The notes under the pieces were generated by a model. That model did not search any database. It worked only from the letters and a program-made list of their open reading frames with translations, and had not been told where the DNA came from. A DNA stretch of 64,000 nucleotides, from contig SVER01000010.1 in assembly GCA_015057315.1 (NCBI GenBank), forward strand, positions 34,360 to 98,359, written 5' to 3'. The number at the start of each line of letters is the position of its first letter. Position 1 is the stretch's first letter. Origin of the DNA: Pseudobutyrivibrio ruminis. GTDB lineage: Bacteria > Bacillota > Clostridia > Lachnospirales > Lachnospiraceae. Shown piece by piece: positions 36,776 through 45,772 of this stretch. The position numbers were made by a program, and so were the translations under genes.

Positions 36776-38095
36776 TTATCGTCCGATTATCGCGTATACG
36801 AAGTCGCGACCGTCTGATTGTACTATACGTGTTTTAACTTGTAAAGCATCCTCAAGCTCTGAGAGAGTTATATCATCAAGAAAAACCTCTTCCCCGCTTC
36901 GAAGCATTGTACAAGATAAAAGAAGATTATCTCCTAAATCTTTGTCCTTAAGCTGTTTAATTAAATCCTGGCCAGTGATTAGTCCAGAAACTGTTATTTC
37001 TTCACCAAAGAACTCATTTGTTATTGCAACAACATCAACAGTAACCTTTTTAAACTTTTCAGTGATTATTGCGGCAAGCTCTCTCATGAATGGAGCTGCA
37101 AGCTTTCCTGTTGCAATTGTAACATGACGTTTTTTCATAAATAATGGCTTTTTGATGTCCTCTAAAGCATCTAAAACCTCTTCATGTAAAAGACGAAGCA
37201 TTCCAACGCCATTTTCAAGCTGAATAAAACCGTCATATCTATCTGCTTCTGGAAGAGGTCTTCCTGCTAAGATGTACCATTCATCAGAAGCCTGTACAAA
37301 ATGATTGCCAAAGCGTTCCATAGCAACGTCCTGCCAATGCTCAATCTGATCAATAACCTTGCCAGCTTCCTCAGCTGTATAAGTCCTTAATGGGAAAAGT
37401 CCGTCTCTAAATTTTGTTACACCAACAGGAACTACAGACATAGAACTCATTACCGGTGCAAATTGAAGCAAATCAGATATTGTTCTGTCTAATTCAAGCC
37501 CATCATTTAAGCCTGGGCACGCAACTACCTGCGCATTCATAGGAATCTCTGCATCGTATAATTTACGGATTTTATCCAAAATATCCCCGGCAAACCTGTT
37601 GTGAAGAAGCTTTACTCTAAGCTCAGGGTTAGTAGCATGGACCGAAATATTAATAGGACCAAGCTTGTAGGCAATGATTCTATCTAAATCTGCCATCTTC
37701 ATATTGGTAAGGGTTACATAATTACCCTGCAAGAATGAAAGTCTTGTATCATCATCCTTAAAATACAATGTCTCACGCATTCCAGGAGGCATTTGATCTA
37801 TGAAGCAAAAGGCACATTTATTGGAGCAGGATTTGTAATCATCCATAAGACCATTGCAAAAAATAACTCCTAAATCCTCTCCTTCTTCCTTTTCAACAAA
37901 CACCGAAGATGTACTTCCATCCTCATGCAAAAGCTCAACTGTGATATTTGCATCATCTGAATAATAATGATAATCAAAAATATCAACAAGCGTAACATTA
38001 TTTATTTTTGTAATTATATCTCCAGGTAATAGACCTGCCCTTTCAGCTGGGCTTTCTTCCATAACCTGCGCTATTTTATGACTAGAATTTAACAT
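36776..38095 (-). CDS. DUF512 family protein with PDZ and radical-SAM-type cluster
   Basis: Unknown function; a family conserved next to der in many Firmicutes. The 439 residues begin with a PDZ-like domain (residues about 8-65, SPAERAGLLPGDIITKIN). Then comes the cysteine motif Cys-x3-Cys-x2-Cys (CSNKCAFCFIDQMP), as in radical-SAM proteins, and the C-terminal DUF512 domain. It overlaps yraN by 7 bp. An RNA- or cofactor-modifying role is possible but unproven. Confidence 0.85.
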   Translation of the reverse strand: MLNSSHKIAQVMEESPAERAGLLPGDIITKINNVTLVDIFDYHYYSDDANITVELLHEDGSTSSVFVEKEEGEDLGVIFCNGLMDDYKSCSNKCAFCFIDQMPPGMRETLYFKDDDTRLSFLQGNYVTLTNMKMADLDRIIAYKLGPINISVHATNPELRVKLLHNRFAGDILDKIRKLYDAEIPMNAQVVACPGLNDGLELDRTISDLLQFAPVMSSMSVVPVGVTKFRDGLFPLRTYTAEEAGKVIDQIEHWQDVAMERFGNHFVQASDEWYILAGRPLPEADRYDGFIQLENGVGMLRLLHEEVLDALEDIKKPLFMKKRHVTIATGKLAAPFMRELAAIITEKFKKVTVDVVAITNEFFGEEITVSGLITGQDLIKQLKDKDLGDNLLLSCTMLRSGEEVFLDDITLSELEDALQVKTRIVQSDGRDFVYAIIGR

Positions 38096-38448
38096 ACCGG
38101 TATATATTCAAAAGCATTCTTTAGATGCTTTAAATGTCCTTCCTCTATTACAACTACATCAAACCTAACACTAGTGGCGCCACCATAATGATTGCTATAC
38201 ATATAATAGTCAGCCACTCTGCAAATCTTTCTCATTTTGTTAAAGCCAACTGCCTCAAAGCCAGAACCCTTGGCACTAGATTTGCGATACTTAACTTCTA
38301 CAAAGACAAGATATTCCTTATCCTTAGCAATGATATCTACCTCACCCATTTTACAATAAAAATTGAGCTTTAGTATAGTCATTCCCTTGGATTTTAGAAA
38401 ATCTGCTGCCAGTTTTTCAAAATCATTTCCTTGTTTTCTATAATTCAA
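38089..38448 (-). CDS. yraN: YraN family putative endonuclease (UPF0102)
   Basis: Small nuclease-fold protein, possibly linked to DNA processing. I start at the TTG ending at 38448 (LNYRKQGNDF), five bases after AGAGG. This gives 119 residues, normal for the family, whereas the open frame runs 34 codons further back into the FlhB-like gene. It shows GNDFEKLAADFL, GEVDIIAKD and VFVEVKYR, the Glu/Asp/Glu-x-Lys pattern of restriction-endonuclease-like folds. Confidence 0.88.
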   Translation of the reverse strand: MNYRKQGNDFEKLAADFLKSKGMTILKLNFYCKMGEVDIIAKDKEYLVFVEVKYRKSSAKGSGFEAVGFNKMRKICRVADYYMYSNHYGGATSVRFDVVVIEEGHLKHLKNAFEYIPVC

Positions 38449-38461
38449 ATAAACCTCTATT

Positions 38462-38749
38462 CTATACAAGCTTTGCCTTAATCTTTTCCATATCGTTAAC
38501 AAATACCAGGATTTCGGCAACAACTTCATAAAGCTCCGGTGGAATTGCATCTCCTATATTAAGCTTACTTAGAGTCTGTGCCAACTCATTATCTTCATAA
38601 AATGGTACATCCGCCTTCTTAGCTTCCTCAATTATTTGCTCGGCAACATAGCCCTTACCTGATGCTAAGATTCTTGGCGCCGAATCCCCAGCCTCATAAG
38701 AAAGAGCAACAGCAGTTTTATTTTTATCAATCACCTTTTCTTCTGCCAT
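38462..38749 (-). CDS. FlhB C-terminal-domain-like protein (YlqH-type)
   Basis: The 95 residues align by eye with the cytoplasmic C-terminal domain of FlhB/YscU from AVAL onward (TAVALSYEAGDSAPRILASG, IPPELYEVVAEIL). The membrane part and the NPTH autocleavage motif are absent, so it looks like a free substrate-specificity switch domain. The same pair beside rnhB, as ylqG-ylqH, is known in Bacillus subtilis. It starts 3 bp after the FliK-like gene. Confidence 0.82.
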   Translation of the reverse strand: MAEEKVIDKNKTAVALSYEAGDSAPRILASGKGYVAEQIIEEAKKADVPFYEDNELAQTLSKLNIGDAIPPELYEVVAEILVFVNDMEKIKAKLV

Positions 38750-38752
38750 AAG

Positions 38753-40624
38753 CTATGCCCTCATATCAAAGCTATACCTGTGAACAAGTCCATCTGTTTT
38801 ATCATTTGTTTCAGCTGATGACATACCAAAAAGCTCAAATCCATTACTGGCTTTTGGCTCACCGCAATTAACCTCTGATGTAACATTAAAGCCCTTTTTA
38901 GCAAGTCGCTCAGTAAGCAAATCAAGATTATCCTCAATCAGCTTCATAGAATCTTCGCTAGCAAGTGTCCATTTACAGCCTACATTTGCTTCCTTAAGGC
39001 TAATAAATACATCAGTGGAGCCTAAGTATACCATATCAAAATGAAGAAAGGCTGTAATTTCCTCACCTGCCTCGTAGGAGCTTTTTTTATTTTGCTTAAC
39101 ATAAAGCATACTATCAGTATTTTGATTATACATCTTAAGAGGAATCTGCACAAAATTATATATTTCGTTGGCAGAATTCATAAAATTGATGTTTTGCTTT
39201 ATTTCGGCAGTTTGATTCTTGATAGATTCAGCAGCCTTATTATTAAAGCTGGAAATAAGCCTCTCTAAGCTTTCTGTTTGCTTTAGGACTCTTTCATAAA
39301 GCTTTGAAATTTCACCAGGCTTTGTAACATCCTTTGGTTCCATTGTAAAGCTGTTTGAAATAATATTTTTAAGGAGCCCTTTATACAAAGGATTCTTTAC
39401 AATATCATTTAGTGTCTCCTTTGGAATATCAGGATGATTGTTCAGATAATCAGTTATTTCTCTAAACAAAGCATTTATATCAGCATCAGCCTTAAGTGTA
39501 CCGTTTTCTGCAAAAATTAATGTATTATCCTTTGGAAAATCCGGCAAATTATTAAGGATTGTATTAAATGAACTAATCTGCTTATCACTGGCAAAATTAT
39601 TTATTTGATTTGCATTTACCTGTTCAGTGGTGTTATTTGTTGAAGCAGCCTTTTCACTACTAGTAGCATTAGCTGTAGTGCCATCAGTTGCCACCTCAAC
39701 ATTTTCTGTAGCCACCTCACCAGGATTAACTATATTCGTATCTACTACACTACCATCCTTTAAATTACCAATCGGATTTTCCGAAACCTCATCTATAATA
39801 ACAGCCTCTGCCACTGGCTTTTGTCCATTTGCCAAATTTTCAGCCGTAGGCTCAACCACAGCTTGTGTAACGCCTTCAGCAGTTACAACTTCACCATTTA
39901 AAGCAGCATCTGGTGCGCTAGAAGCCATAGCACCCACATCAGTCACATAAATCTTACTGATATTATTATTTATGCTTATTACATCAGCTGTGCTTAATTC
40001 CTCTGATGTAATAAGTTCAAATAAGTTCTCTGAAATAGCATCAAAATTATTTGAAAGCACAGCCTTATCACTAACATAATTTTGAAACATGTTAACATTG
40101 TCAGGGCTAAGCTCCATTCCTGCCTTGTTCATAGTAACAAGGGTGGCAATATCCACCCCAGGGTTATTAATCATAGCCCTGTTCATAGCAGCCAGATGCT
40201 CCGGACTAATTGACATAGAATTTTGCATCATGGAATTAACCATATTAATTGTGCGCTCAGTAGCAACAAGATTAGCCATATCAAGAGCTTTTAAAAGTGT
40301 AGGATTAGCCTCTAGACCAGTTAGAGAAACAGGACGAATTTGTACTAGATTACCATCATTACTTTTTACTTCAAAAAACACAGACTGCCCCGGGGTAATG
40401 CTGACTCCCGAATCAAGACGAGCAGTCATAGTCTGACCGTTGGCAAGCCCAATAGTAACCTTGCCATTTTCGATAGAATTAACAGAGCCCTCAAAGACCT
40501 CTCCTTCCTTAAGGGAATCTGTAATACTACCTGTCAGCGACTGACTCTGACTCATCTTAGTCCTATCAGCAGCCTGACTCACATAATTTGAGTTGTAGGG
40601 ATTCAGTCCTGTGTTAATGTTCAT
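38753..40624 (-). CDS. FliK-like (hook-length-control-like) protein
   Basis: A 623-residue protein. The N-terminal domain (about 30-110) has EGEVFEGSVNSIENGKVTI and a second beta-rich half. The long middle is Thr/Asn/Glu-rich and low complexity. The C-terminal 110 residues (FLHFDMVYLGSTDVFISL, LLTERLAKKGFNV) have the shape of the FliK/Flg_hook domain that meets FlhB during export switching. Directly upstream of the FlhB-like gene. No other flagellar gene is in the window, so the role is open. Confidence 0.7.
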   Translation of the reverse strand: MNINTGLNPYNSNYVSQAADRTKMSQSQSLTGSITDSLKEGEVFEGSVNSIENGKVTIGLANGQTMTARLDSGVSITPGQSVFFEVKSNDGNLVQIRPVSLTGLEANPTLLKALDMANLVATERTINMVNSMMQNSMSISPEHLAAMNRAMINNPGVDIATLVTMNKAGMELSPDNVNMFQNYVSDKAVLSNNFDAISENLFELITSEELSTADVISINNNISKIYVTDVGAMASSAPDAALNGEVVTAEGVTQAVVEPTAENLANGQKPVAEAVIIDEVSENPIGNLKDGSVVDTNIVNPGEVATENVEVATDGTTANATSSEKAASTNNTTEQVNANQINNFASDKQISSFNTILNNLPDFPKDNTLIFAENGTLKADADINALFREITDYLNNHPDIPKETLNDIVKNPLYKGLLKNIISNSFTMEPKDVTKPGEISKLYERVLKQTESLERLISSFNNKAAESIKNQTAEIKQNINFMNSANEIYNFVQIPLKMYNQNTDSMLYVKQNKKSSYEAGEEITAFLHFDMVYLGSTDVFISLKEANVGCKWTLASEDSMKLIEDNLDLLTERLAKKGFNVTSEVNCGEPKASNGFELFGMSSAETNDKTDGLVHRYSFDMRA

Positions 40625-40636
40625 AGTTCACCAACT

Positions 40637-41401
40637 TTATGTAAAATTACCAATAAATGAACGTCTATGAATTGGACATGGTCCAAATTCCTTAAGTGCA
40701 GCTATATGTTCAGCGCTGCCATAGCCTTTGTTAGATGCAAAATGATATTGAGGATAAATACTGTCATATTCAACCATCATTCTATCTCTGGTAACCTTGG
40801 CAATGATGCTGGCTGCACCAATGGAAATAGACTTGGCATCGCCTTTGATTATAGGAACCTGTTCTATAGAAACACCAGGTATTGTAACTGCATCGTTAAG
40901 TAATATCTGAGGCTGCACCTGACATTCTGAAATAGCCTGTCTCATAGCCTCGTATGTGGCCTGAAGAATGTTAATCTCATCAATACGTTCTTCTGAAACC
41001 ACGCCAATTCCAACTGCAACAGCTTCCTTCATAATCACTTCATACAGTTCATCTCGTTTTGCCGCAGAAAGCTTTTTAGAATCGTTAATGTATAAAATAC
41101 TGCAATCCTTTGGAAGCACCACACAAGCGGTAACAACAGGGCCTGCCAGTGGGCCTCGCCCTACTTCATCTATGCCACCGATGTAATCATATTTATCCCA
41201 ATATTGCTTTTCGTATTCCTTAAGCTTTTCGATACGTTCTCTTTCTATCCTAAGCTTTTCCATACGCTTTTGGGCAACGCCGATTATTTTAGATACCCCA
41301 GGTCTGCCATCAGAAATATATTCCTGAATAAACTCATCAAGCTCATCTATTGAAGCTTCTTTATATTCTTTTTGAATCTCTGAAATCTTTTTTTCGCTCA
41401 T
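40637..41401 (-). CDS. rnhB: Ribonuclease HII
   Basis: Removes RNA from RNA-DNA hybrids and starts excision of misinserted ribonucleotides. The 254 residues include about 70 N-terminal residues of the Firmicutes-type extension, then the catalytic GGIDEVGRGPLAGPVV, INDSKKLS and SIIAKVTRD motifs; the C-terminus ends HRRSF. ATG start. It sits between lepB and the FliK-like gene, spaced by 1 and 12 bp. Confidence 0.97.
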   Translation of the reverse strand: MSEKKISEIQKEYKEASIDELDEFIQEYISDGRPGVSKIIGVAQKRMEKLRIERERIEKLKEYEKQYWDKYDYIGGIDEVGRGPLAGPVVTACVVLPKDCSILYINDSKKLSAAKRDELYEVIMKEAVAVGIGVVSEERIDEINILQATYEAMRQAISECQVQPQILLNDAVTIPGVSIEQVPIIKGDAKSISIGAASIIAKVTRDRMMVEYDSIYPQYHFASNKGYGSAEHIAALKEFGPCPIHRRSFIGNFT

Positions 41402-41402
41402 C

Positions 41403-42119
41403 TTATTCTATGTTGTCCACTAATCCAAACTCGTTAAAAGGATACACTCTAACCCACGCCTTACCTACAATATCATCACCATCAATATTGCCTACCTGCT
41501 CAAAGCGGGAATCAGTACTATTATTTCTGTTATCACCTAAAACAAAATATTCATCTGGTCCAAGCAAAATCTCATTAGCGGCAAGACCTGAATTAAGAAT
41601 GGTTTCTGTTCCGTAGGTTTCAGCTAAAGGCTCATCATTAATATAAATAACACCATCAGTATCAATTCGAACTACCTCCCCTGGAAGGCCGATAATTCGC
41701 TTGATATAATAAGTATCTTCTTCATACTGATAAGGGAACACTACCACATCAAAACGCTCGGGATCATGGAACCTGTAGCTAATCTTATCAACGATAAGAT
41801 TGTTCCCATCTGATAAAGTATCCTCCATAGATGACCCACTAACAACTGTGCGCTGACCTATAAAATGCGTAATAAGAAATACTACTGCAAAGCAAATTAG
41901 CACATTGATAATCACGCTAAGCACTTCTTTGCCAAGTGATTCCTTTGTTATTGGTTCATCCTCTTCAGTTTCTTTAGACTTCTTAGAAGCTGATTGTTTT
42001 TTATCCTTTTTCTTATCGTCAAAATCAGATAAATCCTCAACCTCATTCATATTTTGTCTAGCTCTTTCAATATCCTTTTTAATCTGTTCTTCTTCCTCGT
42101 TAAAGTCGATTACATTCAT
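41403..42119 (-). CDS. lepB: Signal peptidase I (first copy)
   Basis: Membrane serine protease that cleaves signal peptides from secreted proteins. The 238 residues begin with an unusually long, charged cytosolic tail (about 65 residues), one membrane helix (about 70-90), the catalytic Ser in VSGSSMEDTL, Lys in YYIKRIIGLPG and the GDNRNNSTDSR box. It lies 2 bp after ylqF and 1 bp before rnhB. Confidence 0.95.
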   Translation of the reverse strand: MNVIDFNEEEEQIKKDIERARQNMNEVEDLSDFDDKKKDKKQSASKKSKETEEDEPITKESLGKEVLSVIINVLICFAVVFLITHFIGQRTVVSGSSMEDTLSDGNNLIVDKISYRFHDPERFDVVVFPYQYEEDTYYIKRIIGLPGEVVRIDTDGVIYINDEPLAETYGTETILNSGLAANEILLGPDEYFVLGDNRNNSTDSRFEQVGNIDGDDIVGKAWVRVYPFNEFGLVDNIE

Positions 42120-42121
42120 GA

Positions 42122-42961
42122 TTATGGCCTCTCCAGTGATATTTTTCCAAGACTTCCGCTTCTAAATTCATCAATCAAACATGTACATGCTTTGTCAAAA
42201 TCAAGTTCAGAACCCTTCTTAACAAAATTTCTTTTTTCTGCTATGCCTGATATTACTTCATGATTTACCTTATCTTCATCTACATCATATCTGGCCTTTA
42301 TTACGCCAGGATATTCTTTTAGCAGAAAATCAGCAAGCTCTAAAGCAAGCTCTCTAGTTTCTATAATGGCATCATTAATTGAGCCAATAAAGGCAAGATG
42401 AAGACCAACTGTCTTATCCTCAAACTTAGGCCAAAGGATTCCAGGAGTATCAAGTAGCTCAACTGATTTATTTAATTTAATCCACTGCTTTCCCTTTGTA
42501 ACACCAGGCTTATTTCCTGTCTTTGCTACAGATTTGCCGGCAAATGAATTGATAAATGTAGATTTACCAACATTTGGAATACCTACAACCATTGCTCTAA
42601 CTGGCCTGTTTTTAATGCCTCGTTTCCTGTCTCTTTCAAACTTGGCAGCGCAAACCTCATCAAGTGTAGCCTGCACTCCCTTCATATTCTTTCTATCTCT
42701 AGAATCTAGCTCTACCGCATAAAAGCCCTTAGATTTATAGTAATCAATCCATTTTTGATTAGTAGCCTTATCAGATAAATCTGATTTGTTAAGAAGGACT
42801 AATCTAAGCTTGCCATTTGCAAGTCCGTTAATATCCGGGTTAGTGCTAGATATAGGGCATCTTGCATCAATAACCTCTATCACTAAATCTATTAGCTTAA
42901 TATCTTCCTGCATCTGACGCTTAGCCTTGGTCATATGCCCTGGATACCATTGAAATTCCAT
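42122..42961 (-). CDS. rbgA: Ribosome biogenesis GTPase YlqF/RbgA
   Basis: Circularly permuted GTPase for late 50S assembly. I start at the ATG ending 42961, giving MEFQWYPGHMTKA, the usual family opening; a GTG two codons earlier is less likely. The motif order is permuted: LLNKSDL (G4) first, then GIPNVGKSTFIN (G1) and DTPGIL (G3). The C-terminal domain is present (279 residues). It sits between the two lepB genes. Confidence 0.96.
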   Translation of the reverse strand: MEFQWYPGHMTKAKRQMQEDIKLIDLVIEVIDARCPISSTNPDINGLANGKLRLVLLNKSDLSDKATNQKWIDYYKSKGFYAVELDSRDRKNMKGVQATLDEVCAAKFERDRKRGIKNRPVRAMVVGIPNVGKSTFINSFAGKSVAKTGNKPGVTKGKQWIKLNKSVELLDTPGILWPKFEDKTVGLHLAFIGSINDAIIETRELALELADFLLKEYPGVIKARYDVDEDKVNHEVISGIAEKRNFVKKGSELDFDKACTCLIDEFRSGSLGKISLERP

Positions 42962-42978
42962 ACACACCTCTTTAAATT

Positions 42979-43578
42979 TTATTTAAAAGGATAATTAAGC
43001 CAAATCTTGCCTAAAATATCATCATTTGAAACAAAGCCCACACTTTCGTATCTTGAATCCTCTGAAGAATTACGATTGTCACCTAACACAAAATATTGAT
43101 CATCCAAAAGTGTAATTGGAGATGCAGCAATTCCAGGATTTTCGATACGCTCAACCTCAAGATTTTCTTTATATAATTCGTCGTTGAGATAAATACGTCC
43201 GTTATTGATATAGATTGTATCCCCTGGAACAGCGATAACTCTTTTAACACTATAGCTGGCGTTAACATTAGATTTAGGCTTAAAAGCTATTACATCACCA
43301 GTTTTTGGTGACGAAAACTTATAAGCAATAGTGTTTACAAGTAATATATCGGATGTTTCATACGTGGGTTCCATAGATGCATTGGAACATTCTACTTGTT
43401 TTCCGAAAGCAAGTACTATTCCAAATGCTATTGCAATGACGACTGCAATTTCAAGAGCAAATATAAGAACATATCGAACTCTGTCGAAATTGATTTTTCT
43501 ACGACGCCTGTTAAAATCAAGACTGCTTGTTCTACGGTTGAATAAACTACTAAAAAATCTATTATTTGATGTAAACAT
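42979..43578 (-). CDS. lepB: Signal peptidase I (second copy)
   Basis: Second type I signal peptidase, 199 residues from the ATG ending 43578 (MFTSNNRF), which has AAGGA seven bases upstream; the longer frame overlaps the rplS terminator and is rejected. One membrane helix (about 45-67), Ser in NASMEPTY, Lys in YSVKRVIAVPGD and GDNRNSSEDSR. It differs from the first copy in the short cytosolic tail, so the two may divide substrates or timing. Confidence 0.95.
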   Translation of the reverse strand: MFTSNNRFFSSLFNRRTSSLDFNRRRRKINFDRVRYVLIFALEIAVVIAIAFGIVLAFGKQVECSNASMEPTYETSDILLVNTIAYKFSSPKTGDVIAFKPKSNVNASYSVKRVIAVPGDTIYINNGRIYLNDELYKENLEVERIENPGIAASPITLLDDQYFVLGDNRNSSEDSRYESVGFVSNDDILGKIWLNYPFK

Positions 43579-43625
43579 ACTTAGTTCCTTTTTAATCTTT
43601 AGTATAAATATACCGCATTTCGCTA

Positions 43626-43662
43626 TAAAAATAAAGAACAGTCGCAAAACCTGCGACTGTTC
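43626..43662 (-). terminator. Terminator after rplS
   Basis: GAACAGTCGCA (43636-43646) pairs with TGCGACTGTTC (43652-43662), then TTTATTTTTAT on the minus strand. It separates rplS from the second lepB. Confidence 0.85.
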
Positions 43663-43674
43663 GAACTTTCGAGA

Positions 43675-44025
43675 TTAGATTCTCTCTTTAACCTTAGCCT
43701 TCTTACCTGTGAGCTCTCTGAGGTAGAAGAGTTTAGCTCTACGAACTTTACCCTTTCTAACTACTTCAATTTTCTCAACGTTAGGGCTGTGAAGTGGCCA
43801 AGTCTTCTCTACACCAACACCGTTAGATGACTTACGAACTGTGAATGTCTCACGGTTGCTGCCGCCCTGTCTCTTAATAACTGTACCCTCAAATACCTGA
43901 GTACGTGTACGGTTACCCTCAACGATACGGCCGTAAACCTTAACTGTGTCGCCTACTGCGAACTCTGGAACTTCGTTCTTAAGCTCAGCTGCTTCAATGT
44001 TTTTGATAATCTCGTTTGCGTTCAT
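43675..44025 (-). CDS. rplS: 50S ribosomal protein L19
   Basis: Large-subunit protein at the intersubunit interface. I start at the ATG ending 44025 ([15 protein letters not shown]), preceded by AGGAGGATTTAAA, giving 116 residues, the normal length. The conserved [17 protein letters not shown] and [13 protein letters not shown] segments are present, and the protein ends in basic [10 protein letters not shown]. It has its own promoter and a leader that may be the L19 autoregulatory type. Confidence 0.97.
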   Translation of the reverse strand: MNANEIIKNIEAAELKNEVPEFAVGDTVKVYGRIVEGNRTRTQVFEGTVIKRQGGSNRETFTVRKSSNGVGVEKTWPLHSPNVEKIEVVRKGKVRRAKLFYLRELTGKKAKVKERI

Positions 44026-44100
44026 TTTAAATCCTCCTAAACTGGCGACGTTCTTGATATTCCCTATTGAATAACAGCGGACCATCTCTTCTTTAGCAAC
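44026..44100 (-). promoter_or_regulatory. rplS leader, candidate L19 leader RNA
   Basis: About 75 nt between the predicted start site and rplS. TATTC/GAATA forms a small stem (about 44055-44072) and GCTG/CGCC-AG can close an outer one. L19 leader elements are known in Firmicutes at this place; the match to that family was not tested. Confidence 0.4.
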
Positions 44101-44106
44101 TCATTA

Positions 44107-44135
44107 ATAATATCATGATTAACTGCTAATTTCAA
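44107..44135 (-). promoter_or_regulatory. Candidate promoter of rplS
   Basis: Minus strand TTGAAA (44130-44135), 17 bp, TATTAT (44107-44112) with a TG for an extended -10. The -35 overlaps the trmD stop codon. Confidence 0.6.
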
Positions 44136-44830
44136 CAATCATTTTCAAGAAATTTAGCATATAAATCAGGTCTTCTTTCCTTAGTGCGAATGATTGATTG
44201 CTCATGACGCCATGCATCTACCTTAGCATGATCACCTGATAAAAGAATTGGTGGAACCTGTCGTCCATTCCAGGTTTCAGGCCTAGAATACTGAGGATAT
44301 TCAAGTAGATTGTTTTCCAGTGATTCATCCTCACCTGAATCTGAATTAGTAAGCACTCCTGGCACCATTCTAGATATTGCATCTATCATTACAAGAGATG
44401 GTAATTCTCCACCAGTAAGTACGTAATCACCTATAGAATAATATTCATCAACGATTTCTTCTAAAACTCGCTCATCAATACCTTCGTAGTGGCCGCAAAG
44501 CAAACAAATATCCTCTTCAAGTGCAAGCTCTTTAGCTGCTGGTTGAGTAAATAGCTGCCCCTGTGGAGTAAGATATATGCATTTAACATGATGTCCTGCT
44601 TTTTCGCAAACAGCCTGATAAGCATCATATATAGGCTGCGCCTGCATAACCATACCTGCACCACCGCCATAAGGATAATCATCTACCTTTTTATGCTTAT
44701 CTAATGTGTAATCCCTAATATTAATGGCCTCGAAAGAAATACAGCCTGCATTCTTCGCCCTTCCAAGGATACTAGTATTAAGTACACCTTCAATCATCTC
44801 AGGGAATAATGTTAGTATATAAAACTTCAT
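44132..44830 (-). CDS. trmD: tRNA (guanine-37-N1)-methyltransferase TrmD
   Basis: AdoMet-dependent m1G37 methylation of tRNAs, which prevents +1 frameshifting. The 232 residues contain YPYGGGAGMVMQ, the knot LLCGHYEGIDERVLEE and SIGDYVLTGGELPSLVMID, all typical. ATG start. It follows rimM by 3 bp and precedes rplS, the standard order. Confidence 0.97.
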   Translation of the reverse strand: MKFYILTLFPEMIEGVLNTSILGRAKNAGCISFEAINIRDYTLDKHKKVDDYPYGGGAGMVMQAQPIYDAYQAVCEKAGHHVKCIYLTPQGQLFTQPAAKELALEEDICLLCGHYEGIDERVLEEIVDEYYSIGDYVLTGGELPSLVMIDAISRMVPGVLTNSDSGEDESLENNLLEYPQYSRPETWNGRQVPPILLSGDHAKVDAWRHEQSIIRTKERRPDLYAKFLENDC

Positions 44831-44833
44831 AAT

Positions 44834-45355
44834 CTATTCTCCTAACAATCCATCCAAAAGATGAATAATCATTTTTTTGCTTTCCATATCTACAGATTTA
44901 ATGCAATCCTTAATAGCAGGAACAAGAACAGTCTTGTTTGATGACATGGTTATTTCATACACGTCATTTGCACCTGTCTGCAAAACATCAGTGATTTCAC
45001 CAAATACAGTATTTTCATCTGTATCAAGATAAACTGAAACGCCAATCAAATCAGCTATAAAATACTCGTCTTCTTTAAGTTCAACACGGTTTTCCTTAGT
45101 AACAAAAAGGCCATGCCCCTTGTACTTTTCAATATCATTGATATTATCAATACCCTTGAATTTAAGAATAACAAGATTCTTCTGCTGACGGACATTTTCT
45201 ACCTCTAGATTAATGTAGCCATCCCTGCCTCCATCCAAAAGCAGATTCTTCATGTTTTTAAATCTGCTAATATCATCTGTCAAAGGAAAAACCTTCACTT
45301 CTCCCTTGATACCATGTGTCTGTGTAATTGCTCCAACCTGATATAAATCTTCCAA
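44834..45355 (-). CDS. rimM: 16S rRNA processing protein RimM
   Basis: 30S assembly factor that binds S19 and helps mature the 16S 3' domain. I start at the TTG ending 45355 (EDLYQVGAITQTHGIKG), seven bases after AGAAGGAG; it gives 173 residues, the usual length, while the longer frame runs into the preceding gene. It has the VGAITQTHGIKGEVKV beta-barrel opening and a PRC-barrel C-terminus with EYFIADLIGVSVY. First of rimM-trmD-rplS here. Confidence 0.94.
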   Translation of the reverse strand: MEDLYQVGAITQTHGIKGEVKVFPLTDDISRFKNMKNLLLDGGRDGYINLEVENVRQQKNLVILKFKGIDNINDIEKYKGHGLFVTKENRVELKEDEYFIADLIGVSVYLDTDENTVFGEITDVLQTGANDVYEITMSSNKTVLVPAIKDCIKSVDMESKKMIIHLLDGLLGE

Positions 45356-45368
45356 ATATAAACTCCTT

Positions 45369-45758
45369 CTAATGGGTAACCATTGTAAAAATAATGTAAA
45401 TGACAAAGAGAACAAAAACAATCAATGTTTCTATATATACTGTTTTTCTTTTCTTTAAAAGTATCTCTTCTGTCTTGTCAATCTCAGCCTGAATGTGAGA
45501 TGGTATAACATACTCAGTAATATACTCTGAAAGTCCCTCTTTTGTCAAAACATCTTTTGAAAATGACCAATCAGCGGCAGGCACATACAAAGTAGTTGCA
45601 TCAGATATTGTATTTTCACTTACTACAATGAATTCTCCTTCATTTACTTCTATATACACTTCAAGTCCCTCATTGCTGAGAGACTTGTAAGCCTTAAGAA
45701 GTAAATCTGAGTTTTCACAAGAAAATATTTTTCTTAAAAAATCAAATTTATCTTTCAT
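45369..45758 (-). CDS. Small tail-anchored membrane protein, unknown
   Basis: Not recognised. The 129 residues have a soluble N-terminal part of about 100, starting MKDKFDFLRKIFSCENSDLL and with a beta-rich stretch LEVYIEVNEGEFIVVSEN. One hydrophobic segment at the end (about 107-125, IETLIVFVLFVIYIIF) suggests a C-terminal anchor. ATG start. It lies 14 bp after oppF and 13 bp before rimM, bridging the two operons. Confidence 0.7.
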   Translation of the reverse strand: MKDKFDFLRKIFSCENSDLLLKAYKSLSNEGLEVYIEVNEGEFIVVSENTISDATTLYVPAADWSFSKDVLTKEGLSEYITEYVIPSHIQAEIDKTEEILLKKRKTVYIETLIVFVLFVIYIIFTMVTH

Positions 45759-45772
45759 ATTAATTATCCATT

